Positions 1-7,257 of a stretch of 64,000 nt of DNA are shown here, piece by piece (positions within the stretch are counted from its first letter, which is position 1; every line of letters begins with the position of its first letter). The notes beneath the pieces are model-generated. The model was not told the origin of the DNA, made no database searches, and saw only the letters and a program-made list of their open reading frames with translations. The DNA lies in NCBI GenBank assembly GCA_023382655.1, contig JAHDWK010000003.1, forward strand, positions 466,769 through 530,768. Direction: 5' to 3'. Origin of the DNA: Anaerolineae bacterium (GTDB lineage Bacteria; Chloroflexota; Anaerolineae; Promineifilales; Promineifilaceae). A program made the translations under genes and the position numbers.

Positions 1-330
1 CGGAAGTGTGAGTTGGTTAAACAGGTGTTGGATATCGGTAACGGCCGTATCTGCCATGTTAACCAGGCCGGATCGCCACTGCATCTGGCAGCAGCGCCGG
101 GCGGCGGCCAACACATCCAGCAAAGAGACAGCCGGGAAATGCAGATAGACGGCCTGGAAAGCAGCCGAGGCGGCATACTCAGCCACGGCCGTATCTCCCA
201 ACATCCGAAAGCAGAAAGTGAACACGGCCGTTTCATGCTCCCGTACAAACTGCTCGAAGGAAGAGCAATCAGCCTCATCACTCGGTTCAATCGCTATTCG
301 TTCTTTTGCCGGTTCGGTCGTCAGCTGCAC
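1..330 (-). CDS. ECF-like sigma-70 factor, region 2 (partial, cut by window start)
   Basis: The minus strand is open without a stop from the GTG at 330 to base 1 (110 codons). The product contains a stretch like sigma region 2: FEQFVREHETAVFTFCFRMLGD, then a helix with AEYAASAAFQAVYLHFP. This is the usual order of helices in ECF sigma factors that bind core polymerase and the -10 element. A GGAGG six bases before GTG supports the start; an upstream TTG would lie before the likely -10 (375-380). Three ACGGCCGT octamers fall in frame as Thr-Ala-Val. It diverges from the PaaK-like gene across a shared control region, so autoregulation is possible. Region 4 is outside the window, so the family call is provisional. 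A plus-strand frame across the same DNA was judged a shadow. Confidence 0.6.
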   Translation of the reverse strand, partial: MQLTTEPAKERIAIEPSDEADCSSFEQFVREHETAVFTFCFRMLGDTAVAEYAASAAFQAVYLHFPAVSLLDVLAAARRCCQMQWRSGLVNMADTAVTDIQHLFNQLTLP

Positions 331-374
331 ACCACGCCTCCACGCACTTTTCCCATTAGCTAATTCATGACGAT

Positions 375-490
375 AGCATACCAACAGCGAACCAATCCCG
401 TCGCCTAACTAAGGTTATGTTATGCCATCCATAACCCGAACCGTAACCTAAGTTAGAAGCCAGCCCTGCTGATTTGTGCCACAATATCCT
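375..490. promoter_or_regulatory. Divergent control region with ATAAC/TAAC repeats (module A)
   Basis: Two TAACnnnnGTTA palindromes (406-417 and 444-455) flank the region. On the plus strand ATAAC at 431 and GTAAC at 443 are exactly 12 bp apart, and TATCCT at 485-490 lies 41 bp after the second TAAC. On the minus strand the 406-417 palindrome is followed 37 bp later by TATGCT (380-375). The same layout recurs at 9493-9552, 12091-12205, 38978-39033 and 57147-57202. Neither promoter has a recognisable -35 hexamer, which suggests an activator or an alternative sigma. Function is inferred from the recurrence. Confidence 0.6.
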
Positions 491-569
491 CAAAATAATT
501 CGCAAAATTGAAGGGAGAAAACGCCTTGGCGCGAAAATCCCCAAAATTTGCAGCTACAAGGAATTTATG

Positions 570-1967
570 ATGAGCAAGCCCTCTTTTGCAAAAGTTGCCT
601 GGGACGTGAGACAAGCCTCACGCGCCACACCCGAAGAGATTCAGGCCCGACAGCAAACCCGCCTGGCAGAACTGGTGCATTTTGCCCGGCAACATTCGCC
701 TTATTACGCCGAACGTTATGCGTCCTTGCCGGAACAAGTCAGCGATGTCCGCCAGTTGCCGATTACCGGCAAAGCCGAATTAATGATGGACTTTGATAAT
801 TGGGTAACCGATCGGGAACTGACTCGCGCCGGTCTGGAACAATTTATCGCTGATAAAAGTAACATCGGCCACCTCTGCCAGGATCGTTACCTGGTTTGCA
901 CCACGTCTGGCACAACAGGCGACCCCGCGATTTTGGTTCAAGACCCCTTGATGATGACGGTGGTGGGGGCGTTAAACGTGGTGCGTGCCACACCGGCCTG
1001 GTTGTCAATGGGCGACCTGACGCGCATCTTAAAGGCTAAAGCGCGCACGGCGGCCGTCTGGGCCATAGATGGGCATTTTCTGGGAATTTCGATGGCGCAG
1101 CGGCAAATCCTGGAAAAACCTTCACGGGCCAAAAGCATTCGCGCCTTTTCTGTGTTAACCCCGCTGCCAGAATTGGTAGCCGCGCTTAATGAATTCCAAC
1201 CGGCGATGTTGAATGGGTATGCCACGGCCGTTTCCCTGCTGGCCCAAGAGCAAGAAGCGGGACGGCTTCACATCCATCCCACCCTGATCATGACCTCCAG
1301 CGAATCCCTGGCGGCCGAAGAACGCGAGCGCATTGCCGCTGCCTTTGGCGGCAAAGTGCGGGACAATTACGGCTGTTCCGAATTTGTGGCCATCGCCTAC
1401 AATTGCGGGCACGGTTGGCTGCACGTCCATGCTGATTGGGTTATCCTGGAGCCGGTGGACGCGGAGTTTCAGCCAGTGCCTCCCGGCCAGACATCCCAAT
1501 CGGTGCTGCTGACGAATCTGGCGAACCATGCTCAACCCATCCTGCGCTACAACCTGGGCGACCGCATTCTGGTCAATCCGGAGCCTTGTGCCTGCGGCAG
1601 TCCACTACCAGCTATTCGCGTAGACGGCCGTACCGATGACATCCTCCGCTTCAGGGCCGCCGATGGCACGCTGGTTCCTGTGCTGCCCCTGGCCTTGTGG
1701 TCGGTAATGAAGGAAACGCCAGGCGTACAGCGCTTCCAGGCGATCCAGACCGCGCCCGATCAGTTGCAGGTGCGCCTGGAAATCAAATCGTCTGCCGATA
1801 CGGATATCGTCTGGAATTCTTTGCAGCAGCAGATACATACCTATCTGGCCCGCCAGGGTCTGGACAATGTGCAGTTGGCATTAGCGTCCGAACCACCCAT
1901 GCGCGATCCGCGCAGCGGCAAATTCCGCCATGTGTGGGTGCAGTTCACCAGCGACGTTGTTCGTTAA
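570..1967 (+). CDS. PaaK-like AMP-forming acyl-CoA ligase / adenylating enzyme
   Basis: A 465-residue member of the ANL superfamily, closest in style to phenylacetate-CoA ligase and coenzyme F390 synthetase. Such enzymes activate a carboxylic acid with ATP and usually pass it to CoA. Visible motifs are the phosphate loop TTSGTTGDPAI, the adenine-site YGCSEF, YNLGDRI before the hinge, GRTDDIL, and the C-terminal RSGKFRHV region. The start is ATG 570 (or 567), with AAGGAA at 558-563. The longer frame from 474 would begin upstream of the proposed -10 at 485-490, so its first 31 codons are taken as leader. The substrate cannot be read from sequence. It is transcribed alone from module A, divergent to the sigma gene. 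Confidence 0.8.
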   Translation: MSKPSFAKVAWDVRQASRATPEEIQARQQTRLAELVHFARQHSPYYAERYASLPEQVSDVRQLPITGKAELMMDFDNWVTDRELTRAGLEQFIADKSNIGHLCQDRYLVCTTSGTTGDPAILVQDPLMMTVVGALNVVRATPAWLSMGDLTRILKAKARTAAVWAIDGHFLGISMAQRQILEKPSRAKSIRAFSVLTPLPELVAALNEFQPAMLNGYATAVSLLAQEQEAGRLHIHPTLIMTSSESLAAEERERIAAAFGGKVRDNYGCSEFVAIAYNCGHGWLHVHADWVILEPVDAEFQPVPPGQTSQSVLLTNLANHAQPILRYNLGDRILVNPEPCACGSPLPAIRVDGRTDDILRFRAADGTLVPVLPLALWSVMKETPGVQRFQAIQTAPDQLQVRLEIKSSADTDIVWNSLQQQIHTYLARQGLDNVQLALASEPPMRDPRSGKFRHVWVQFTSDVVR

Positions 1968-1999
1968 AGGAACAGGTGACTGGAAATCAAAATTGCCTC

Positions 2000-2030
2000 T
2001 TGACCTGGCCCTTGGGGCAGGGCGTATCAT
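2000..2030 (+). promoter_or_regulatory. MerR-type promoter with 19-bp spacer, probably leaderless
   Basis: TTGACC (2000-2005) and TATCAT (2025-2030) are separated by exactly 19 bp, the long spacer typical of promoters twisted open by MerR-family activators. The spacer carries the dyad GCCCT-tggggc-AGGGC (2009-2024). The ATG of the MerR remnant begins at 2037, seven bases after the -10, so the transcript would start at or beside the initiation codon. Confidence 0.7.
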
Positions 2031-2036
2031 AGTGCC

Positions 2037-2544
2037 ATGACCGATCGGACAGAAGAAGCAACATTAACCATTGGGCAGTTTGGGCGGTTGAGCCAGCTTT
2101 CCCGCAAGGCGCTGCGCCTGTGTGACGACTGCGGCCTGCTAACGCCGGTACGCATTGTCCCGGAATCCGGCTATCGCTCCGGCTATCGCTACTACACGCG
2201 CGCGCAGGTAGCGAGGGCCAGACGCATCCGGCTGCTGCGCTTGATTCAGGGGCATGTCACGGCCGTCGAGAAACAGTTAACGGCCGTACAGTTGGCCGCC
2301 CGCCGGGGAGATTAAAGTCCGGGAACTGATCGCCCACAAAGCGGTGCAAATACGCACCTATGGCGAATACAACCGGTTTCCTAAACTGCTGGAGATGTGG
2401 AACGCCTTAGGCCGCTACGTCAATGATGAGCAAAACCTGGAACCAAACTGGGACTACGAGATGACCACCTACGAAATCTGGCATGAAGATGAGACGATGT
2501 CCATCTGCTGGCCCGTACGCGCCTTCGCGTCGGTCACGCCATAA
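2037..2544 (+). pseudogene. Decayed MerR-family regulator with GyrI-like effector domain
   Basis: The first 92 codons hold a MerR winged-helix start (TIGQFGRLSQLSRKALRLCDDCGLLTP, here cited only as a motif). The recognition wing shows a small internal duplication, YRSGYRYY. After LLRLIQ the linker helix looks deleted, and the frame stops at 2313-2315. A shifted frame continues to 2544 with EIKVRELI, IRTYGEYNRFPKLLEMW and an acidic tail, as in the GyrI/BmrR effector domain. It is best read as one gene broken by a deletion and a frameshift. MerR-GyrI proteins usually control drug exporters, and an ABC permease fragment lies just downstream. A short DNA-binding protein could still be made from the first frame. 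Confidence 0.7.
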
Positions 2545-2597
2545 ACGAGGTTTTGAGATTGGTTCAATCTCCAAGATTGAACCAATCTCCCTCTCCT

Positions 2598-2804
2598 ACA
2601 CAATCAACAGCCAGACCGCATAAGGCACAAAAGCCAGCAGCGCCAGCGCCGAATGGCGGCAGCATACCGAAAGGCAGCATCACCCCGCTGATGATCATGG
2701 AGGGCAGGAAAATGGCCTGCGAATACAGCACCGTCAGTCGGGCATTACGAGAGATGACGGCGATGAAAATGCCGAGGCCGGAAAGGGCTACGGCCGTTTG
2801 ACCG
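2598..2804 (-). pseudogene. Fragment of an ABC-2 permease gene with internal deletion
   Basis: On the minus strand this reads TAVALSGLGIFIAVISRNARL, YSQAIFLPSMII and GVMLPFGMLPP, nearly the same as part of the intact permease at 5446-6270. It then jumps directly to a match of that permease's far C-terminal end (the DNA around 2606-2640 resembles 5466-5500). The last helices between these parts are missing. There is no start or proper stop. It is a relic of a duplicated or paralogous exporter next to the broken MerR gene. Confidence 0.75.
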
Positions 2805-2907
2805 CACCGGCCAGAAATTGTTACAATCGCCGCCAATCATACCCTGGCAACGGCCTAAATCTATCCGTCCCGAACACTTACTTACTCGCCATCTGAAGGC
2901 AAAATAG

Positions 2908-3858
2908 ATGCAAAATTCGACAATCAATCCGGCCCCACCGCCCATAGCCGGCCTGCTCTGGCGTCCTCTTAGCCCTGCCGATCTATCCACGATCGCCGAA
3001 CTGGCCCGCGCCTGCCACCTGGTTGATGGGGGCCTGGCCTTCATGATCCAGCCAGATAACCTCCAGCAGCGCTACTTCCCGGACGCGCCTGGCGCAGCCA
3101 TCGGGGCCTTCACCCCTGACGGTCATCTCGTCGCCTGTGCTGCGGTTTACCACCGCGGTGAGGCAGCCAGCCAGCCGGTCAGCATCGCCGGCCAGGTGCG
3201 GCCCGATTGGCGGCGCAAAGGTATTGGCGCTTATCTGCTGCATTGGAGCCAGGAGGTGGCGCAGCAACTATTGGCGGAGCGTACGACCGGGCCGCGCATG
3301 TTGCAAATCGCCACCGAATCCCTGACTGCACCGGCCGACCGTCTCTACCGCGCCCACGGTTTTGCCCCCGTGTTTGAAGAATTGGTAATGCGGCATGACC
3401 TGCGTCTGCCGCTGCCAGATTACGCGCTTCCGCCAGACGTAGCACTCACAAGCTGGCAGCCCGATCTAGCGGAACAATTCTTCCAGGCCTACGATGCCGC
3501 GTTCCGTGACCGGCCCGGTTTCCCTGGCTGGCGTGCGGCCGAATGGCTGGCCTGGATTGTAGACGACTACTTCCGGCCTGAGTGGTCCTTGCTGGCGCGC
3601 GTGGCTGGCACACCGGTGGGCTTTTTGGTTGGCACGGCTGAACCGCCAGACGGTTTTGTGCTGCAAGTGGGCGTAGCGCCGGTTATGCGCCGCCGCAAAC
3701 TCGGCTCGGCTCTCCTGGTTGAGGCGATGCAGCGCATGAAGGCTGATGGCGCTGCTTCTACCCAACTCACCGTCAACACCAACAACCCTGGGGCCATCCA
3801 AACCTACACCCAACTCGGTTTCGCCACCATCGGCCGACGCGCCCGCTACCAACAGTAA
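2908..3858 (+). CDS. Protein with two GNAT acetyltransferase domains
   Basis: A 316-residue protein made of two GNAT folds in tandem. The first has an acetyl-CoA loop VRPDWRRKGIGAYLL near residues 90-105. The second has VGVAPVMRRRKLGSALL near 250-265, followed by NTNNPGAIQTYTQLGF, the typical last strand and helix. GNAT enzymes move an acetyl group from acetyl-CoA to an amine; the acceptor here is unknown. Double-GNAT proteins often keep one active and one structural copy, and both loops look intact here. It stands between two decayed regions and has no obvious operon partner. No strong Shine-Dalgarno sequence is seen before the ATG. Confidence 0.8.
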   Translation: MQNSTINPAPPPIAGLLWRPLSPADLSTIAELARACHLVDGGLAFMIQPDNLQQRYFPDAPGAAIGAFTPDGHLVACAAVYHRGEAASQPVSIAGQVRPDWRRKGIGAYLLHWSQEVAQQLLAERTTGPRMLQIATESLTAPADRLYRAHGFAPVFEELVMRHDLRLPLPDYALPPDVALTSWQPDLAEQFFQAYDAAFRDRPGFPGWRAAEWLAWIVDDYFRPEWSLLARVAGTPVGFLVGTAEPPDGFVLQVGVAPVMRRRKLGSALLVEAMQRMKADGAASTQLTVNTNNPGAIQTYTQLGFATIGRRARYQQ

Positions 3859-4069
3859 ATTTGCGCTGTTTCCCGCGTAAGAAAATCTGGTATTACGCCC
3901 TGGTGGGTCTGGCGCCGGGACAACTACCGTCTTCTGCAACTCGATACGCCACAGCGAGTACGCTAGCAACCCGCCAACGCTTTGGTAGCTGAACTGGTGG
4001 GCAGCGATGAAATTATCCCACCGCATCCCAATGGAGAAAAAACAGAAAATGCAACCATCATCACCTGAT

Positions 4070-4293
4070 CCCGCTAATCGCGCCGCCGGTCGCCGCTCGC
4101 ATCTGGCCTTTGCCGACCGCCAGCCGCTCACCGAAACGGTGGCCCCGATGGGAATCGGCTCGATGATTGGGCGGTTCTGGGTGGCTTGTTGGTGGGCATT
4201 GTGCCAGCCACGTGGCTGAAGATTGGGCTGGGGATTATTTTGATTATCTCCGCTTACCGTATCTTTGGGCATGACCGGCGCAGAAAGGGATAA
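4070..4293 (+). pseudogene. C-terminal remnant of a TauE/SafE (TSUP) permease
   Basis: Two overlapping frames give TETVAPMGIGSMIG and then LGGLLVGIVPATWLKIGLGI with a final ISAYRIFGHDRRRKG and stop at 4291-4293. Joined by a one-base frameshift near 4170, they resemble the last two membrane segments of TSUP anion exporters. No start or N-terminal half is present. The stretch 3859-4070 just upstream shows no other recognisable gene. Confidence 0.55.
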
Positions 4294-4297
4294 CTTT

Positions 4298-5164
4298 CTA
4301 CGGCTCCACCATCACTTTCTCCCAGCCGCTAAATAGGGGCAGCAACCGCCACACATTGCCATCGGCGGCCCGGATGTAGACGTTGCTGTAGCTGAATGAG
4401 GTGTGCTGTACGGCCGTATCATACGCCGACTCCATATCTATGGCCCAACCCAACCGCTCCCGCACCATCGTTTGCTCGCGCCACACCAGGCCAAAACCCC
4501 GCTCTGGCTGGAAATAACCCGTCGGCGGGATAATCGTCGGATCATTCTCCGGCATCCCCTCCTCCCACTCATCCAGATAGACATGCCATTGGCGGGACAG
4601 CCCATCTTCGGATAAGACGTAGATCATATCCTGGCTTTCCAGCCACAACATGAGACCATGCTCAAAGTGCTGTTCTGCACCCGCGCCAAATTGTGCCGGG
4701 CCTGCCGGGCAGATCTCCGGTGCAGGGGAGAAGAACCAGGTATCCGGGCAAGTCAATATGATTTGCGCCCCGGCGCCTGTCCACTGCCCCCCGGCATTGC
4801 CGGCAAAGAGGGCAAAATCAATGCGATTACGGGCTGACGGGCTAATGGTGTATGTCATGGCGCCTGTGGCTGCCACATCCCAAAATGTACCTAACTGCCC
4901 CGATGGCATGATGTAGTAGATGGTCACGCTGATCGCGTTGGTGGTACTCCAACTCAATTCAATCGTATCGCCGGGGTCGGCTATGGTGACGTTCGCCTGA
5001 AAATAGTTGACCACAGGCGGGGGGTAATCCTGCCGTACCAGGGGTAAAAACAGAAAGTTATCTGGCTCACCCTGGCCGACGACCAGGCGGTTATAAGCCA
5101 CCAGATGCGCCATAGCCAGTGCTAATAACAAACAAACACCCAGCAGGGCTAATTTTTTATACAT
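4298..5164 (-). CDS. Secreted or membrane-anchored protein with FLPLV motif
   Basis: A 288-residue protein with an N-terminal hydrophobic signal or anchor (about residues 5-25), then FLFLPLVRQ, a short motif seen after the leader of many Chloroflexota exported proteins (recalled knowledge). Residues about 50-130 look like a beta-sandwich, with alternating Ser/Thr-rich strands (DTIELSW, MTYTIS). The C-terminal half is rich in Trp and Glu and contains MLWLESQDMIYVL, PPTGYFQPERGFG and VWREQ. This block recalls a domain in other Chloroflexota extracellular proteins whose function I do not know. It ends five bases from the TSUP remnant on the other strand. No catalytic motif was recognised. Confidence 0.65.
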   Translation of the reverse strand: MYKKLALLGVCLLLALAMAHLVAYNRLVVGQGEPDNFLFLPLVRQDYPPPVVNYFQANVTIADPGDTIELSWSTTNAISVTIYYIMPSGQLGTFWDVAATGAMTYTISPSARNRIDFALFAGNAGGQWTGAGAQIILTCPDTWFFSPAPEICPAGPAQFGAGAEQHFEHGLMLWLESQDMIYVLSEDGLSRQWHVYLDEWEEGMPENDPTIIPPTGYFQPERGFGLVWREQTMVRERLGWAIDMESAYDTAVQHTSFSYSNVYIRAADGNVWRLLPLFSGWEKVMVEP

Positions 5165-5222
5165 AACTCACATTCCTGTTTGGGGCCACGCTATGTTACT
5201 GCTATCTGATCCCAAATATGCT

Positions 5223-5453
5223 TTATCGGGTTTGAATGGACACGGCCGTTTCCCCTTCGTGCCTCCCACCGGGGAAAAAGTGAGTCAATCGAGGCAGGGG
5301 CAACGGCCAATTGCCCATCAACTGTTGGCAGCGGCGATACTGTTCGGCCGCTTGCAACAACTCGTTGTAACGGGCTTTAGCCAGTTCGTACAAAATAATC
5401 GGGTGTAAATGATTTTCTATCTCCTCGCATTCATGCAGAATGCTTCTAAACAA
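5223..5453 (-). CDS. Possible small protein overlapping the permease end
   Basis: A 76-codon frame starting at a TTG that overlaps the stop of the ABC permease gene. It reads helical and charged: HECEEIENHLHP, LYELAKARYNELLQAAEQYRR, then a proline-rich end. No family was recognised and no Shine-Dalgarno sequence is clear, so translation would depend on coupling. It may be a real downstream gene of the exporter operon or a chance frame. Apart from this frame, 5165-5445 shows no other gene. Confidence 0.25.
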   Translation of the reverse strand: MFRSILHECEEIENHLHPIILYELAKARYNELLQAAEQYRRCQQLMGNWPLPLPRLTHFFPGGRHEGETAVSIQTR

Positions 5454-6270
5454 TGAACAACCAGGCGGCATAGGGCACAAAGGCCAGCAGCGCCAGCGCC
5501 GGATGGCGGCGATGCCCGGTATTCTGGCTGTCCCAGCGGAACAGGTACCAGGCCAGGAGAAAAGCCGTCAGCCCACCCACAAAGAGCGTTAATACTCCAC
5601 CCCAGGCGTAAAAATCGGCCGTGCCGCCCATCGCCAGCGCGTTGAAGGCATTCATGGCGTAGGTGGAGGGCAGCAGCAGAGCCACTTTGGCTGCCACCGG
5701 CGGCAGCATACTGTAAGGCAGCATCACGCCACCGATGATCATTGATGGCAGGAAGATGGCCTGTGAATACAGCACCGTCAGCCGCGCATTGGGGGAGATG
5801 ACGCCGATGAGAATGCCCAGGCCGGACAGGGCTACGGCCGTACCTACCACAATCAGCGCAAACACCGGCAAATTCTGCGGCAAGGGCGCGTCAAAAAAGA
5901 TGGGCGCCGTGATGGTGATAATCGTCGCCACCACCAGGATGTGCAAAATGGTCGAGAGCGCGGGAATGAGCAAAATGTTCAGCGCCGGCACACCGTTAAT
6001 TTTGTAGCTGCGGAAGATACCCGCCTCCCGCGCCTGCACCAGCGGGTCCGGCAGCCCCAACAGCGTCGCCGCCAGGATGCCAAAGGTAATCATGGAGGGA
6101 ATGATGGTGTCTTGAAACAGAGGATTGATGCCGGGCATGATCAGGCTCATCATCACATACAGCCCCAGCGGAAAGAGATAGTTCATCAGCAGCAAATTTT
6201 TGTTGCGGATGCCGGTGCGAAATTCAAAAGCAAAATGGGCAATGAAAGCATGGCTGGTAAAGGCGGTCAT
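5446..6270 (-). CDS. ABC-2 type exporter permease
   Basis: A 274-residue permease with about six membrane segments in the order expected for the ABC2/DrrB-like family. The conserved core runs from GTAVALSGLGILIGVIS through NARLTVLYSQAIFLPSMII and GGVMLPYSMLPP. Its start overlaps the ATPase stop by four bases (ATGA), so the two proteins are translationally coupled and presumably form one exporter. The exported substrate is unknown; relatives export drugs, lipids or antibiotics. A degenerate copy of part of this gene lies at 2598-2804. Confidence 0.85.
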   Translation of the reverse strand: MTAFTSHAFIAHFAFEFRTGIRNKNLLLMNYLFPLGLYVMMSLIMPGINPLFQDTIIPSMITFGILAATLLGLPDPLVQAREAGIFRSYKINGVPALNILLIPALSTILHILVVATIITITAPIFFDAPLPQNLPVFALIVVGTAVALSGLGILIGVISPNARLTVLYSQAIFLPSMIIGGVMLPYSMLPPVAAKVALLLPSTYAMNAFNALAMGGTADFYAWGGVLTLFVGGLTAFLLAWYLFRWDSQNTGHRRHPALALLAFVPYAAWLFIV

Positions 6271-7184
6271 TTCGTTCCTCCATTGGTCAATTCCAGGAAG
6301 CGGTCTTCCAGCGACGGCCGTTCCACACGCAAGTCGAGCAGTTCATCCCCCTCGGCTTCAATGGTGCTGATGAGCGCCGCTACCGTCTGGCCGATATTGG
6401 TGCTGAAGTAGATGGCGTATTCCTCCTTCACCAAATGTTGGTTGACCGCCGGGAATGTGAGGTTGTTGTTCAACAAAAAAGCGGTACGGGTGTTGACCGA
6501 AATTTTGGTCAGTCCGGCACCGGTGGCCGTAATCGCCAGCGGCGTATCCACCGTCACCAGCCTGCCTTGCAGCAAAATGGCGACCCGGTCGGACATCGCT
6601 TCCGCTTCGGCCATGTCATGCGTAGCCAGGATGATGGTGGTGCCTTTGGCCTTCAACTCGCGCATCAGGCTGTGCAGTTCCACCCGCGAGGCCACATCCA
6701 GCCCGGCCGTGGGTTCATCCAAAAAGACGACAGGCGGTTCATGGGCGACGGCTAACGCCAGCGCCAGCCGTCGCTGCTGCCCGGTAGAAAGTCCCTGGAA
6801 TTCCACATGCCGTTTTTCTTTCAGCCCCAACCGATCCAGCAAATCAAAACGGGGCGTGACGCCGTGATAGGCGCAAAACAGCTTCATCGCTTCGTCGGCG
6901 GTGATGCTGGCGGGTAGGCCGCCGGACTGCAACTGTACGCCGATGGCATTTCGCAGCTTACCCGGTTCAGCCGCCGGGTCTACACCCGCCACGCGCAAGA
7001 TACCACCATCGGGTGGCCGCAGCCCTTCCAGGCTTTCCAGGGTGCTGGTTTTGCCCGCGCCGTTGGGGCCAAGCAGGCCAAAGATTTCCCCCCGGTAGAC
7101 GCTAAAACTGATGTCATCTACGGCCGTAAAATCCCCATACCGCTTGCTAAAATTCTTGACTTCAATCATTGCTTCGAACATCAT
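6267..7184 (-). CDS. ABC transporter ATP-binding protein
   Basis: A 305-residue ATPase of the DrrA/CcmA type. It shows Walker A GLLGPNGAGKTST, Q-loop VQLQSGG, a signature variant LSTGQQRRLALALA, Walker B VVFLDEPTAGLD and H-loop ATHDMAEAEAMSDR. A C-terminal extension of about 80 residues ends with VERPSLEDRFLELTNGG, typical of this subfamily. The ATG at 7184 follows GGAGAG at a good distance. It powers the permease encoded immediately downstream. Confidence 0.9.
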   Translation of the reverse strand: MMFEAMIEVKNFSKRYGDFTAVDDISFSVYRGEIFGLLGPNGAGKTSTLESLEGLRPPDGGILRVAGVDPAAEPGKLRNAIGVQLQSGGLPASITADEAMKLFCAYHGVTPRFDLLDRLGLKEKRHVEFQGLSTGQQRRLALALAVAHEPPVVFLDEPTAGLDVASRVELHSLMRELKAKGTTIILATHDMAEAEAMSDRVAILLQGRLVTVDTPLAITATGAGLTKISVNTRTAFLLNNNLTFPAVNQHLVKEEYAIYFSTNIGQTVAALISTIEAEGDELLDLRVERPSLEDRFLELTNGGTK

Positions 7185-7257
7185 ATTCTCTCCATTGGCA
7201 TATGACCGCGGTTAGGCAGACCGGCGCCTGCCGTACTGCCAGGCGCCGGTTTGATGC

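Noticed and set aside
13..363. Plus-strand frame of 116 codons
   Set aside because: It is the shadow of the minus-strand sigma-like frame, has no Shine-Dalgarno and no family resemblance.
474..569. Longer start of the PaaK-like gene
   Set aside because: Would begin upstream of the proposed -10 at 485-490; a better Shine-Dalgarno lies before ATG 570.
3466..4272. Minus-strand frame of 268 codons
   Set aside because: Low-complexity, overlaps the second GNAT domain and the TSUP remnant on the plus strand; no domain visible.
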